From: PALSA-1006 sp964532405
GTDB taxonomy: Bacteria > Pseudomonadota > Gammaproteobacteria > Burkholderiales > Gallionellaceae
Reading direction: 5' to 3'
Assembly (NCBI GenBank): GCA_964532405.1
Contig: CAZHIC010000046.1
Span: 1-15,656 of the forward strand
DNA: 15,656 nt
The translations under genes and the position numbers were made by a program. Position 1 is the first letter of the stretch; each line of letters opens with the position of its first letter. Positions 7,277 through 15,480 of the stretch are shown here, in pieces. The notes under the pieces were generated by a model. It was not told where the DNA came from, did no database searches, and worked only from the letters and a program-made list of their open reading frames with translations.

Positions 7277-7287
7277 AGGCGAACGAA

Positions 7288-10113
7288 GTGCTACGCAATT
7301 TTATGTTAGATGCGCGCGTTGACCCTATGCTGAAAAAGAACGTCATGAACCTGCTTGCTGCCCCCGCCGACATATCCAGTAAAGATGTGCCGTTACGCGA
7401 CGACATCCGTTTGCTCGGCCGCATTCTCGGCGACACCCTGCGCGAGCAAGAAGGCGAAGAGACCTTTGCGCTGATCGAGAACGTGCGCCGTACTGCGGTG
7501 CGCTTCCGCAAGACGCAAGACGATCGCGACCGCACCCAGCTCGAAGAAGTATTGGATGCCCTCTCCCCCGACGAAACATTGGCGGTGGTGCGCGCGTTCA
7601 GTTATTTTTCGCAGCTTTCCAACATCGCCGAAGACCTGCACCACAATCGCCGCCGCCGCGCCCATTTGAAGGCGGGTTCGCCGCCGCAAGAAGGCAGCAT
7701 GCAATTGGTGCTGGATCGGGCTAAAGAAAAAAATATCGATGCCGCCGCCTTGCAGGCATTTTTCGACAAAGCGTTGATCTCACCGGTGCTTACCGCGCAT
7801 CCGACGGAAGTGCAGCGCAAGAGCATTTTGAATTGTCAGCTGGTCATTTCCAGCTTGCTGGCGGATAGAGACCGTCTCGACATGACGCCGGAAGAGTTGG
7901 CCGACAATGAAGACGCGTTACACCGTTTCGTGCTGATCTTGTGGCATACGCGCATGCTGCGCACTTCCAAGCTGACCGTGCAGGACGAAGTGAAGAACGG
8001 ATTGACGTTTTACGACTACACCTTCCTCAAAGAGATACCCAAGCTGTACGGCGGACTTGAAAAGCAAATCGAGGCGCGCTTCGGCCAACGTCTGAATTTG
8101 CCGCCTTTTCTGCGTGTGGGGAGCTGGATAGGGGGCGACCGCGATGGCAACCCGTTCGTTACGCATAAAGTGATGCTGGATGCGGCAGAACGCCATTCCG
8201 CTACTGCGCTGGAATATTATTTGGCAGAGACTGAACTGCTTAGCTCGCGCTTGAGCTTGTCCACCCGGCTGGTGGAGGTGAGCGCCGAGCTGGAAGAGTT
8301 CGCCGCCAACTCGCCCGACAAAGCGGTGAGCCGCGAAGACGAGCCGTATCGTCGCGCGTTGATCGCTATCTATGCGCGGCTGGTCGTCACCACCGAAAGA
8401 CTCGGCCATCGCATCAGCCATCTGCATCCGGTGAGCAAAGCCGTTCAGCCGTACGCGGTGGTCGATGAATTCATCGCCGACCTCGATATCGTTATCCATT
8501 CGCTGGAACACCACCACGCGACCTATCTGGCTCGAGGTCGCATGGCTGATCTGCGCCGTGCGGCGGAAGTGTTCGGCTTTCATCTGGCGCCGATCGACAT
8601 GCGCCAGCACAGCGCTATCCACGAGCAGGTGGTGGGCGAGATGCTCGCTGCGCAGGGTATCGCTTACGCCACACTGGACGAGGCGGCGCGGCGCAAAACG
8701 CTGCTGGCGGCGCTGCAAGCCAGCAAGCCGCTCGCAACCGATGTGGAATCGTTCACCGAGACCGTGCGCGGCGAGTTGCATCTGATGCAAGTGGCCGCCG
8801 AGATACATCAACGCTTCGGTCGTGCGGCGCTGCCCAACTACATCATTTCCAAGGCCGATGCCGTAAGCGATCTGCTGGAAGTGGCGCTGATCGTGCAACA
8901 GACTGGCCTGCTCGAGGCGGGCAAGACGCCCACACTGCATCTCAACATCATCCCGCTGTTCGAGACCATCGCCGACTTGCAGGGCTGCGGCCCGATCATG
9001 GACGCGTTGTTCGCCATCCCCTTCTACCGCGAGCTGCTGCTAAGCCGTGGCAACACGCAAGAAGTGATGCTGGGTTATTCCGACAGCAACAAGGACGGCG
9101 GCTATCTCACCGCTAACTGGGAGCTGTACAAGGCCGAAGTCGAGCTGGTGAAAGTGTTCGAGAAACACGGCATCGAGCTGCGCCTGTTCCACGGTCGCGG
9201 CGGCACCGTCGGGCGCGGCGGCGGCCCCAGCTATCAGGCCATCCTTGCGCAACCGCCGGGCAGCGTGAACGCGCAGATACGCATCACCGAACAAGGCGAA
9301 GTCATTTCCAGCAAATACTCCGACCCGGAGATCGGGCGACGCAATCTGGAGATACTCATCGCGGCGACCTTGGAAGCCACGCTGGTGCACCATCACGGCG
9401 AGGATTCCAGCATGCCGGAATTTCACCGCATCATGGAAGACCTGAGCGGCAACGCGTTCTCCGCGTACCGCAAACTGGTGTACGAGACTCCGGGATTCAC
9501 CGAGTATTTCTTTGCCGCCACGCCGATCCGCGAGATCGCCGAACTCAACATCGGCAGCCGTCCTTCATCGCGCAAGGCAACGGACAATATCGAAGACCTG
9601 CGCGCGATACCCTGGGTGTTCAGCTGGAGCCTGAATCGCGCCATCCTGCCCGGCTGGTACGGTTTCGGCAGCGCGGCACAGCAGTTCATCGAGCGCGAAG
9701 GCGAAGCCGGACTCAAACAACTGCAAGCGATGAACAAGAACTGGGCGTTCTTCCGCGGCCTGCTCTCCAACATGGACATGGTGCTGTCCAAGACCGACAT
9801 GGGCATCGCCTCGCGCTACGCCGAACTGGTGCAGGACGAAGTTTTGCGCAACAAGATATTTGGCGAAATCGAGGCCGAATGGCAACGCACTGTCGATATG
9901 TTATTCGCTATCACCGGCGCATCGACGCTGCTGGAAGATAACCCGACGCTCGCGCGTAGCCTCACCACGCGCACGCCCTACATCGACCCGCTCAACCACC
10001 TGCAAGTGGCGCTGCTGCATCGCCATCGCGCCGGTGACGATAACGAAAAGGTGAAGCGCGCGATCCACTTGACTATCAACGGCATCGCGGCGGGGCTGAG
10101 AAACAGCGGTTAG
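7288..10113 (+). CDS. ppc: Phosphoenolpyruvate carboxylase
   Basis: This 941-residue cytosolic anaplerotic enzyme carboxylates PEP to oxaloacetate. The catalytic histidine is H171 in TAHPTEVQRKS. The second signature is LGYSDSNKDGGY (595-606) with K602. The glycine-rich FHGRGGTVGRGGGP loop is at 634-647, followed by RITEQGEVIS. The C-terminal effector/active-site region has PWVFSWSLNRAILPGWYG and ends in INGIAAGLRNSG. GTG 7288 is taken as the start because AGGAGG (7274-7279) lies 8 bases upstream. ATG codons at 7303, 7327 and 7345 are possible but lack such a site. The N-terminus is longer than the 883-residue E. coli enzyme, as in many betaproteobacteria. It stops with TAG. No partner gene is co-transcribed. 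Confidence 0.97.
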   Translation: MLRNFMLDARVDPMLKKNVMNLLAAPADISSKDVPLRDDIRLLGRILGDTLREQEGEETFALIENVRRTAVRFRKTQDDRDRTQLEEVLDALSPDETLAVVRAFSYFSQLSNIAEDLHHNRRRRAHLKAGSPPQEGSMQLVLDRAKEKNIDAAALQAFFDKALISPVLTAHPTEVQRKSILNCQLVISSLLADRDRLDMTPEELADNEDALHRFVLILWHTRMLRTSKLTVQDEVKNGLTFYDYTFLKEIPKLYGGLEKQIEARFGQRLNLPPFLRVGSWIGGDRDGNPFVTHKVMLDAAERHSATALEYYLAETELLSSRLSLSTRLVEVSAELEEFAANSPDKAVSREDEPYRRALIAIYARLVVTTERLGHRISHLHPVSKAVQPYAVVDEFIADLDIVIHSLEHHHATYLARGRMADLRRAAEVFGFHLAPIDMRQHSAIHEQVVGEMLAAQGIAYATLDEAARRKTLLAALQASKPLATDVESFTETVRGELHLMQVAAEIHQRFGRAALPNYIISKADAVSDLLEVALIVQQTGLLEAGKTPTLHLNIIPLFETIADLQGCGPIMDALFAIPFYRELLLSRGNTQEVMLGYSDSNKDGGYLTANWELYKAEVELVKVFEKHGIELRLFHGRGGTVGRGGGPSYQAILAQPPGSVNAQIRITEQGEVISSKYSDPEIGRRNLEILIAATLEATLVHHHGEDSSMPEFHRIMEDLSGNAFSAYRKLVYETPGFTEYFFAATPIREIAELNIGSRPSSRKATDNIEDLRAIPWVFSWSLNRAILPGWYGFGSAAQQFIEREGEAGLKQLQAMNKNWAFFRGLLSNMDMVLSKTDMGIASRYAELVQDEVLRNKIFGEIEAEWQRTVDMLFAITGASTLLEDNPTLARSLTTRTPYIDPLNHLQVALLHRHRAGDDNEKVKRAIHLTINGIAAGLRNSG

Positions 10114-10127
10114 TCTAAAGCCTCGGA

Positions 10128-10172
10128 TCATCCTTGCATATTGAAATACTACCTTTCAATATGCAAGGATGA
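10128..10172. repeat. Perfect 19-bp inverted repeat between ppc and the decayed gene
   Basis: Arms 10128-10146 and 10154-10172 are exact complements separated by a 7-base loop (TACTACC). The hairpin lies 14 bases after the ppc stop and 28 bases beyond the stop of the oppositely oriented pseudogene, where convergent transcripts would meet. No T-run follows on either strand, so it is not a textbook intrinsic terminator. It may still act as a bidirectional stop or an mRNA 3'-end stabiliser. Confidence 0.85.
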
Positions 10173-10200
10173 GATGAAGCGTTTGTTGCGCGATGCGCGA

Positions 10201-12956
10201 TTAGCGCGGACGTATTTCAATCCACTCCCTGCGCCTGCTTGAGGCATCACTACCGCTACATCCGATACAGGCTTCGGCGGGATTCGCAGGAGTGACGGTA
10301 GAAGTGGCCCCTCCTCCCATACCGACCCCCGTCAGTGTAGGCGCTGCATTGCTGTCGCTGTGCAAAGTGCTATACGCGGCAGTCAACACCGCATTTGAAA
10401 TTGATGCCACGTTCACCTTGATGCTGGAAAAGCTTTGCGGGTCACTGGAAATCAAGGTGATGCCGCCTGCTCTACCTTCAAGAAAGAAACCATCACGCAC
10501 AACTAAACCACCGTTCATGTACATCGTGATGCCGGAAAACTTTTGCTCGATTTCAGCGGACTGCGGCACATAGATCAAGCCTGATACGTTCATGTGATGG
10601 TGCATGTCCACCAGCCCGCCGGTGTACAGATAGGTCGGCAAATCTTCAAAGGAAGAGGAGCGGATATTTGCTACCGTCAGCGGGCTGGACATGGTTGTGC
10701 TAGGCGGCACGGTAAAACCTATGTCCTGCTATTTTTGAGCGGTGATATTCAGTTCCTGAAAAGCGTCATACCAACCGTCCACATAACCCGACGCCATCAG
10801 CATGTGATACTTATTGGGCAGGTTCAGTGTATTCCACAGGGTAACAAAAGCCGCGTCTGTATGGCTTGTGTAAGCCGTGCCATATTGGAAGTTGTAAATT
10901 TGAACCACTTCATCCGGCACTTGAGTGCTGCTAATCACCGTAGCCGCCGGAATGGTGGTGCTACAAGGAAAGGTGGCGCAGGTAATGACACTGGTCAGGC
11001 CGCTAATATAGGCGATGTTGTCCAGCACGCCATCGCCGGTTACATCATTTCCCGCATTCACGTTATGGGTACAGACACTTTGAAATAAATGGCGCGCGGA
11101 TCGAACGGCAAATTCGCCAACGGAACAGGATGCCCCGGCGCGCCCAGTATTGTATCGGTCGTGCCGTTTACGAAGTCGAACATCAACGTGCCGCGTACCC
11201 TTAACTGCGCGCCTGTGGTAGAGACGGCGGGCATGGTAATCACAGCGGTGGTATGGCCGGCAACCGCCGCTCCGCCCTTGATGTTCGTACTGGAGGTCGG
11301 CGAATCGGCGCACCATTCCGTTGCGCCTGTGCAGAACCCGTAAATGGTGGTTGAAAGAACCGTCGCATTCAGCGCGTTGTTTTCACTGCCTGCCGTCGAT
11401 TTTACTTGCAGTGGCACCAAGATCCGCACCACACCGTACATGGTGCGCGCAAGCCTGATGTTGTCCAAAAACTCGCGCCAGGTAATGACACCATAAGTGC
11501 CCAATGGGTGGCATGAACCAATCGGCGTACCAATCGGCGTGCCCATGCCCGCTGTGCGCAGCCCCTGGCCGGTACATGATGCAGCGGCTGTTGTTGCAAT
11601 TTGATTGACCGGAATCGAGGCAGACATCAGATTCGCGGCATTGCCGGTAGTCGCGTCGGGAATCGTGGCGGATGCGGTCACACCTATTGTTCCGCTCGGC
11701 ACGCGCATCCAGTTGGCGGCACGACGCAGTCTATCCAGATCGAACAAGTGCTGGCCATTGGCAAAGTAAGTGGTTTGTTTAGTCGTGCCATAGTTGTTAT
11801 AGCTGGTCGAGGCGGCATTGGTTACACCGGCTTCATCCACCAGACGGTGCGGGCTGAACGTGACATCCCGCTGCATCACCTGAATGCCGTCAATACTGAA
11901 AGAGTTGTTCACGCCAAAGTTCTTGCCGCCGACATTCGTCCCCATGTTGGTGACAATCCCTGCGGTGCCGGGATTGGGTGTGTTGTCGATGATGATCGCA
12001 CCGTTTGCTGCAATCGTGCCGGACGCACCATACACCCCTGCCATCGAATTGCTGCTCATGGTTGCCGTGCCCGAAGCCGATGCACCCGGATTCGCACCGC
12101 AACTGGATGCCACATTTAAGGCGAAGCTATCCGCTCCCGTATATCCCGCTGTGGGGGTGTAGGTGTAAGCACCGGTGGTGGCATTCAAGCCTGTTACCGT
12201 GCCGTGTATGGGCGGCGTAACGAGTGTGTAGCTGTAGGGTGTTATTCTGCCGCTGGCGGCGGATGTGCCACTGTAAGCCGTGTTTAGTACCGCCGTAATA
12301 GAAGAGGTAGACAGCGTAGGGGCGGCACAAACCGCCGAGTTTTGTACGGCAACCGTCACGGTTTGTTCCGCATGGCAGGTGCCGCTATCCGCTTTTAAGG
12401 TGAATTGATAATTGCCGTTCCAACTATCGGCCGGTGCAAAATTGAAGCCACCCGTTGCGGTGTCAAGCGTCAATGAACCGATACTTGCTCCGGTCGTCAG
12501 AATCGTGGATGAATAAGTGATCACACCACTGCCGCCGGTGGTCAGCGCGCCGCTTGGCGTATAGGTCACGCTGGTCGCAGCCGAGGGAGAGACCTAGCCT
12601 AGTACAGACTGCGTCGGAATGGTCGCCATGCTAAGCGCCGTAGCGCAGGTGTTGTTAACGGTGATACTGGTTCTCGGCCAAGAACCTGACGGCTTGATGT
12701 CGCAACTAGAGCCAGTTATCTTCACTGCTTTTACGTCAAAGATGCCGGAATTGCCGGGATAAGACGCAAACAAGGCTGGCGGGGTGTAGGTAAAGCTGGT
12801 GCTCGGCGTGTCGGCTACCGTTGTTATCTTGGTGCTTTGTCCGCCCGAGCCCGGACTAAAGGCGCCGTAGAATGAAGGGGAGTGAGATAAATACACGGAG
12901 AAATACGAGATAAATGGTGGGATAACCTGCTGGGTTCTGGGATGTCGTGCAGGGAA
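10201..12956 (-). pseudogene. Decayed gene for a large secreted Ig-like-repeat protein
   Basis: One gene of about 2.7 kb is read in pieces. The frame is open from 12956 to an in-frame TAG at 12594-12596. It continues in the same frame to a TGA at 11058, where the reading must move one base at a C-run (about 11062-11068). It then runs to a second in-frame TAG at 10729-10731 and continues in frame to TAA at 10201. No ATG with an RBS begins it; translation before 12896 gives residues without a signal peptide, so the 5' end is probably lost. The first third has Ser/Thr/Gly-rich beta-sandwich repeats of bacterial Ig/cadherin type, for example GTVTGLNATTGAYTYTP followed by AGYTGADSFALNV. Later there is a calcium-loop-like NDVTGDGVLDNI and scattered cysteine pairs (FCTGATEWC, CATFPC, CIGC). 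I do not recognise the full protein; a surface adhesin or fibre is plausible. Confidence 0.7.
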
Positions 12957-12992
12957 TTAACAATAATTTTTAACAGGTAAAAATTAAGAATA

Positions 12993-13319
12993 TCAGTTTT
13001 CGACTACCCAATTTAGCAACTCATCAGCTTTCTTGAACAACAAATCATTACTACTTTCGCCGATCAGACGCTCAGCCAATTCCAGACAGCGTAGCCGGAT
13101 TTCTTTGGATGATTTTTCAGATACAGAAACAGAAAGCCGAATCTGGTCTGCATTTTCTAGGCAATAGCGATTAATTGAAGATTTCGATATTTCATAACCC
13201 AGCGACAACAGCCAATCGGAATGTTCAACATAGTCACTAAAGTTTGAATCAATTAAACGCTGATGTAATTGCAGACGCACGTCCTTTGGGAGATTGGTAA
13301 TAAGTGACCTTCTTGGCAT
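12993..13319 (-). CDS. Mu gp27-like (DUF3486) protein, short form
   Basis: This 108-residue protein starts MPRRSLITNLPKDVRLQLHQ and continues with GYEISKSSINRYC (about 46-58). That is the N-terminal signature of phage Mu gp27/DUF3486 proteins, with a helix-turn-helix-like segment. Family members are usually about 190 residues, so this one keeps only the N-terminal half and then a Leu/Glu-rich helical tail ending NWVVEN. AAAGGAAG precedes the ATG at good spacing, so it may still be translated. It is distinctly more AT-rich than the neighbouring genes. In Mu-like phages this gene lies upstream of the terminase and portal; here it lies downstream of gpG. It could instead be a stand-alone relative rather than a truncated gp27. 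Confidence 0.6.
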   Translation of the reverse strand: MPRRSLITNLPKDVRLQLHQRLIDSNFSDYVEHSDWLLSLGYEISKSSINRYCLENADQIRLSVSVSEKSSKEIRLRCLELAERLIGESSNDLLFKKADELLNWVVEN

Positions 13320-13334
13320 GATTACTTCCTTTCG

Positions 13335-13785
13335 TTATCCAATCACACTACGCAAATATTCATTCACCGTACTCACAATCATTTTCTCATCCGCATCTGA
13401 GATACCCAAGAATGGACGGGCGGGAATATCGCCCCACAGGTTGGGGAATTTGCTTTTATTGCCGCCGAATTGTTGCATGGCGGCATACGCCTTTATCGGC
13501 GAACCTACCTGCAATCCGCTGCCGTCCACCGCGTAATTAATATTGCCAGCCAGTATGCCGGTTTTACCGATCAGAGGCTTGTTGCCTTTTTTCTTTTTAG
13601 AGTGGATGGTTTATTCGGGCCCAGCGAATCCCGTCGGGTGCGGTGCTCGTTTCAAAACGCTTCTTGGTGGAGACGACCAAGCTTTCGCCAATCGCCAATA
13701 AGGCCGGACGTGGATCAGCTGCCGCCTTGGAAAGTCGACCCATCGCGGCCAGCACCGCCTTGCTGTCTATTTTGACTTCGATCAT
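13335..13785 (-). pseudogene. Mu gpG-like virion morphogenesis protein, frameshifted
   Basis: The N-terminal part (13785 down to a TAA near 13597) reads MIEVKIDSKAVLAAMGRL and ends FETSTAPDGIRWARINHPL. This is the start of the phage virion morphogenesis family (Mu gpG, tail-completion type). The C-terminal part continues in another frame as KKKKGNKPLIGKTGILAGNI, then KAYAAMQQFGG and DIPARPFLGISDADEKMI, the family's conserved end. The switch lies at CTC TAA followed by an A-rich run. Removing one base restores a product of about 150 residues, the normal length. A mutation or sequencing indel is most likely; a programmed shift is possible but lacks stimulatory signals. The ATG at 13785 has no strong RBS. 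Confidence 0.72.
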
Positions 13786-13810
13786 TTCATTTGCCTTATA
13801 CTGTGTGCAA

Positions 13811-13882
13811 GCAGTCGGTGCCTGGACATGGGAACAGGGCGGTTATTCACCGCTTATATCGGTTCGACCCCGATCCGGCTGC
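13811..13882 (+). ncRNA. tRNA-like cloverleaf, function unknown
   Basis: The spacer between the gpG and MuF genes folds as a cloverleaf on the plus strand. The acceptor stem is GCAGTCGG (13811-13818) with CCGGCTGC (13875-13882), 8 bp with one G-T. The D-like arm is CCTG/CAGG (13821-13824, 13835-13838) with a G-rich 10-base loop. The anticodon-like arm is GCGG/CCGC around TTATTCA (13839-13853). The T arm is ATCGG-TTCGACC-CCGAT (13858-13874) with every T-loop invariant (G53, TTC, purine, A58, C61). Against a working tRNA: an 8-bp acceptor stem, a 4-bp anticodon stem, no base 26, a C at position 37, an apparent anticodon ATT with A34, and GCTA rather than an encoded CCA. It may be a decayed tRNA, a tRNA mimic or a coincidence. 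Confidence 0.4.
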
Positions 13883-13883
13883 G

Positions 13884-14962
13884 CTAATTCACTGGCAACC
13901 ATAATTTCCCTTTAACCATTCCCGCCACATCCACATCGCTCACCCTGAACGTGGTGACGATACGATTCAATCCCCCGTGCTTTCTGGTTTTTAGCGGCTC
14001 GAACTTAACCGCAATTTTAGTCTGACCGATCCCGTCGCCGACAAATATCAAATGTTCGGAATGTGTGTCGAAATAAATATCGCCCTTGCGTAGCAAAGCC
14101 GGTATCTCGCGATATTCCGCAATCGTCAGCGCATTCTGTTGTAACTCGTGTCGCACCTGCTTGGCTCCGAGTGGCAGGTTATCGAACATCGCTATCTCGG
14201 CACCCGACGGCTGCGGCTTTCCGTTCGCGGCCAACCATTCCAGCGTTGGCAGTTTCAGCGCGCCCAATATGGCGTGATCTCCGCGATGCTGTCCATCGGC
14301 GACCCACCTATCCAGCTTCTCCGTCCAAGCCAATTGCCGCTCCATCGCCAGCGTCGGTTCCAGCGCATGCATCATCGCCGCGCCAATCGGTGCATCGAGT
14401 TTGATTAGCTTCTGGTCGATAAAATCCTTCATGGGCCGGTTGGCATTCGCCCCCGGCGCATAGCCGAACCCCTTATCAATGCCCACTTGCTCACCAGTCT
14501 TCGGGTCGATCTTGTCCCATCCATCGGGTGGTTTGTGCCGCCCTGCGGCTTTGGCCTCGGCGTAATCGGAATTTGATGCCGCCGAGATATAACAGTGACA
14601 GCGCCAGCCGTTGGGCGCAAAGTGGGTTTGAAAGAAAGGATGCTCGCGCGGCGCGGTAAAACCGTTCCAGCTCAAATGATACTGGCGTGGATGGCGCACC
14701 CCGTCGGCGTGGTGGTACGTTAAATAGGGGCGAAATTTAACGAGGTCGGGGTCATGCAACTGCGTCCAGCGCCCCGTCGCATAACTGGTGCTCATGTTCG
14801 TTTGATACGTGATCGTGGTGCGCCAGTCGCGCCCGCCACAATGAAGCCGCGATCATGCGCGGATTTCTTGATGTCATCCCAGCGCTCGCTGGGCAGGTTG
14901 ATCTTCTTACGGAAGAACGCGACCTGTTCGGTGAACGGGCTATTAAAAGTATTAGTGATCAT
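13884..14962 (-). pseudogene. MuF-like head morphogenesis protein (gp30) with internal deletion
   Basis: The N-terminal piece starts at ATG 14962 (MITNTFNSPFTEQVAFFRKK) and reads FIVAGA before leaving the family; it ends at TGA 14792. The rest continues in another frame as DWRTTITYQTN into NMSTSYATGRW, the conserved MuF core. It includes PNGWRCHC (residues 61-68 counted from ATG 14795), the family's metal-ligand-like signature. The segment normally linking these parts, roughly 60-80 residues, is missing, with the junction near 14826-14834. The C-terminal 100 residues (from AMFDNLPLGAKQ to KLWLPVN) look like an extra domain, possibly a BECR-type nuclease found at MuF C-termini. The ATG overlaps the portal gene end by 11 bases, a normal phage layout. 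The stop is TAG. Confidence 0.75.
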
Positions 14963-15480
14963 CACTCACGTCCGCCATACCCGCCATCTCGGCCACCGCG
15001 AATCCGGTTGCCATCACCTTGACCAATTCATCCGTGGGCAGATCGCCGAAGCTGGCGATTAAATCATCGCGCATGGGATTCCAGACTTGCTGCCTTGTTC
15101 ACGATGCCGCGCAGCTGCTCCAACATCGCATCCCAATGCGGTGCGGCCTCGATGGCGAGGCGTGAGGCCAGTGCATCGCCGGGAAAAATAGGCTTTGCAG
15201 CCACAGCTTCGGAAAACTGCGCATCAATAAGCGGTTTAGCTGAAAATCCAGCCGCGCTTACAAGGGCATTACCCCGCGCGGTAGCCTGCATCGTCCATCC
15301 CGGATAATTCTCCGCCTGATACTCCGCATCCGGCCGCATTCCCATATCGAACAGAATCTTGTCGCGCTCGGCACGCACCTTGATATCTTCCGGCTCAACA
15401 ATCTTGCGCCATACCGTAGGCGGCTTAGCACCCGGCGCGTTGTAGTCGGTGATCCACTTAATGAGGGTAGTGTTCAGCGT
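14952..15480 (-). pseudogene. Mu-like portal protein (gp29, DUF935), truncated and frameshifted
   Basis: Only the C-terminal third remains. From the junction near 15480 the frame reads LNTTLIKWITDYNAPGAK, then EPEDIKVRAERDKILFDMG and NKAASLES before TGA at 15064. The conserved ending MRDDLIASFGDLPTDELVKV and FAVAEMAGMADVSDD follows in another frame (15074 down to TAA at 14952). Family members read AASLExxRDxL without a break, so one extra C in the CCC at about 15074-15077 explains the shift. The N-terminal part is replaced by an IS91-type fragment. The portal is the dodecameric channel for DNA packaging; this copy cannot be functional. Confidence 0.78.

Larger units (their letters stand above)
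12961..15480 (-). mobile_element. Remnant of a Mu-like prophage (head/portal module)
   Basis: Four consecutive minus-strand genes match the Mu-type virion module: portal gp29, MuF gp30, gpG and a gp27/DUF3486-like gene. Three of the four are broken. Transposase, terminase, protease, capsid and tail genes are not in the window, and no phage end (TG...CA with flanking duplication) could be recognised. Its left limit lies in the AT-rich stretch at about 12957-12992, and its right limit is the IS fragment junction near 15480. The normal Mu order puts gp27 before gp29, so the arrangement is rearranged. Confidence 0.75.

Noticed and set aside
7918..8940. 340-codon open frame on the minus strand inside ppc
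   Set aside because: It is antisense to the conserved core of PEP carboxylase, has no recognisable domain, and arises from GC-rich codon bias.
11519..11545. Short direct repeat in the decayed surface gene
   Set aside because: It encodes a local GTPIGTPIG duplication and is only two copies long. It shows no CRISPR or VNTR structure.
12594..12896. Independent 100-residue secreted protein
   Set aside because: Its frame and composition continue straight through the TAG into the following open frame, so it is the front part of the same broken gene.
10201..12956. Reassignment of TAG as a sense codon
   Set aside because: The epimerase, ppc and MuF genes all end with TAG at the expected protein length, so TAG functions as a stop in this genome. 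Two TAGs in one decayed gene are better explained by mutation.
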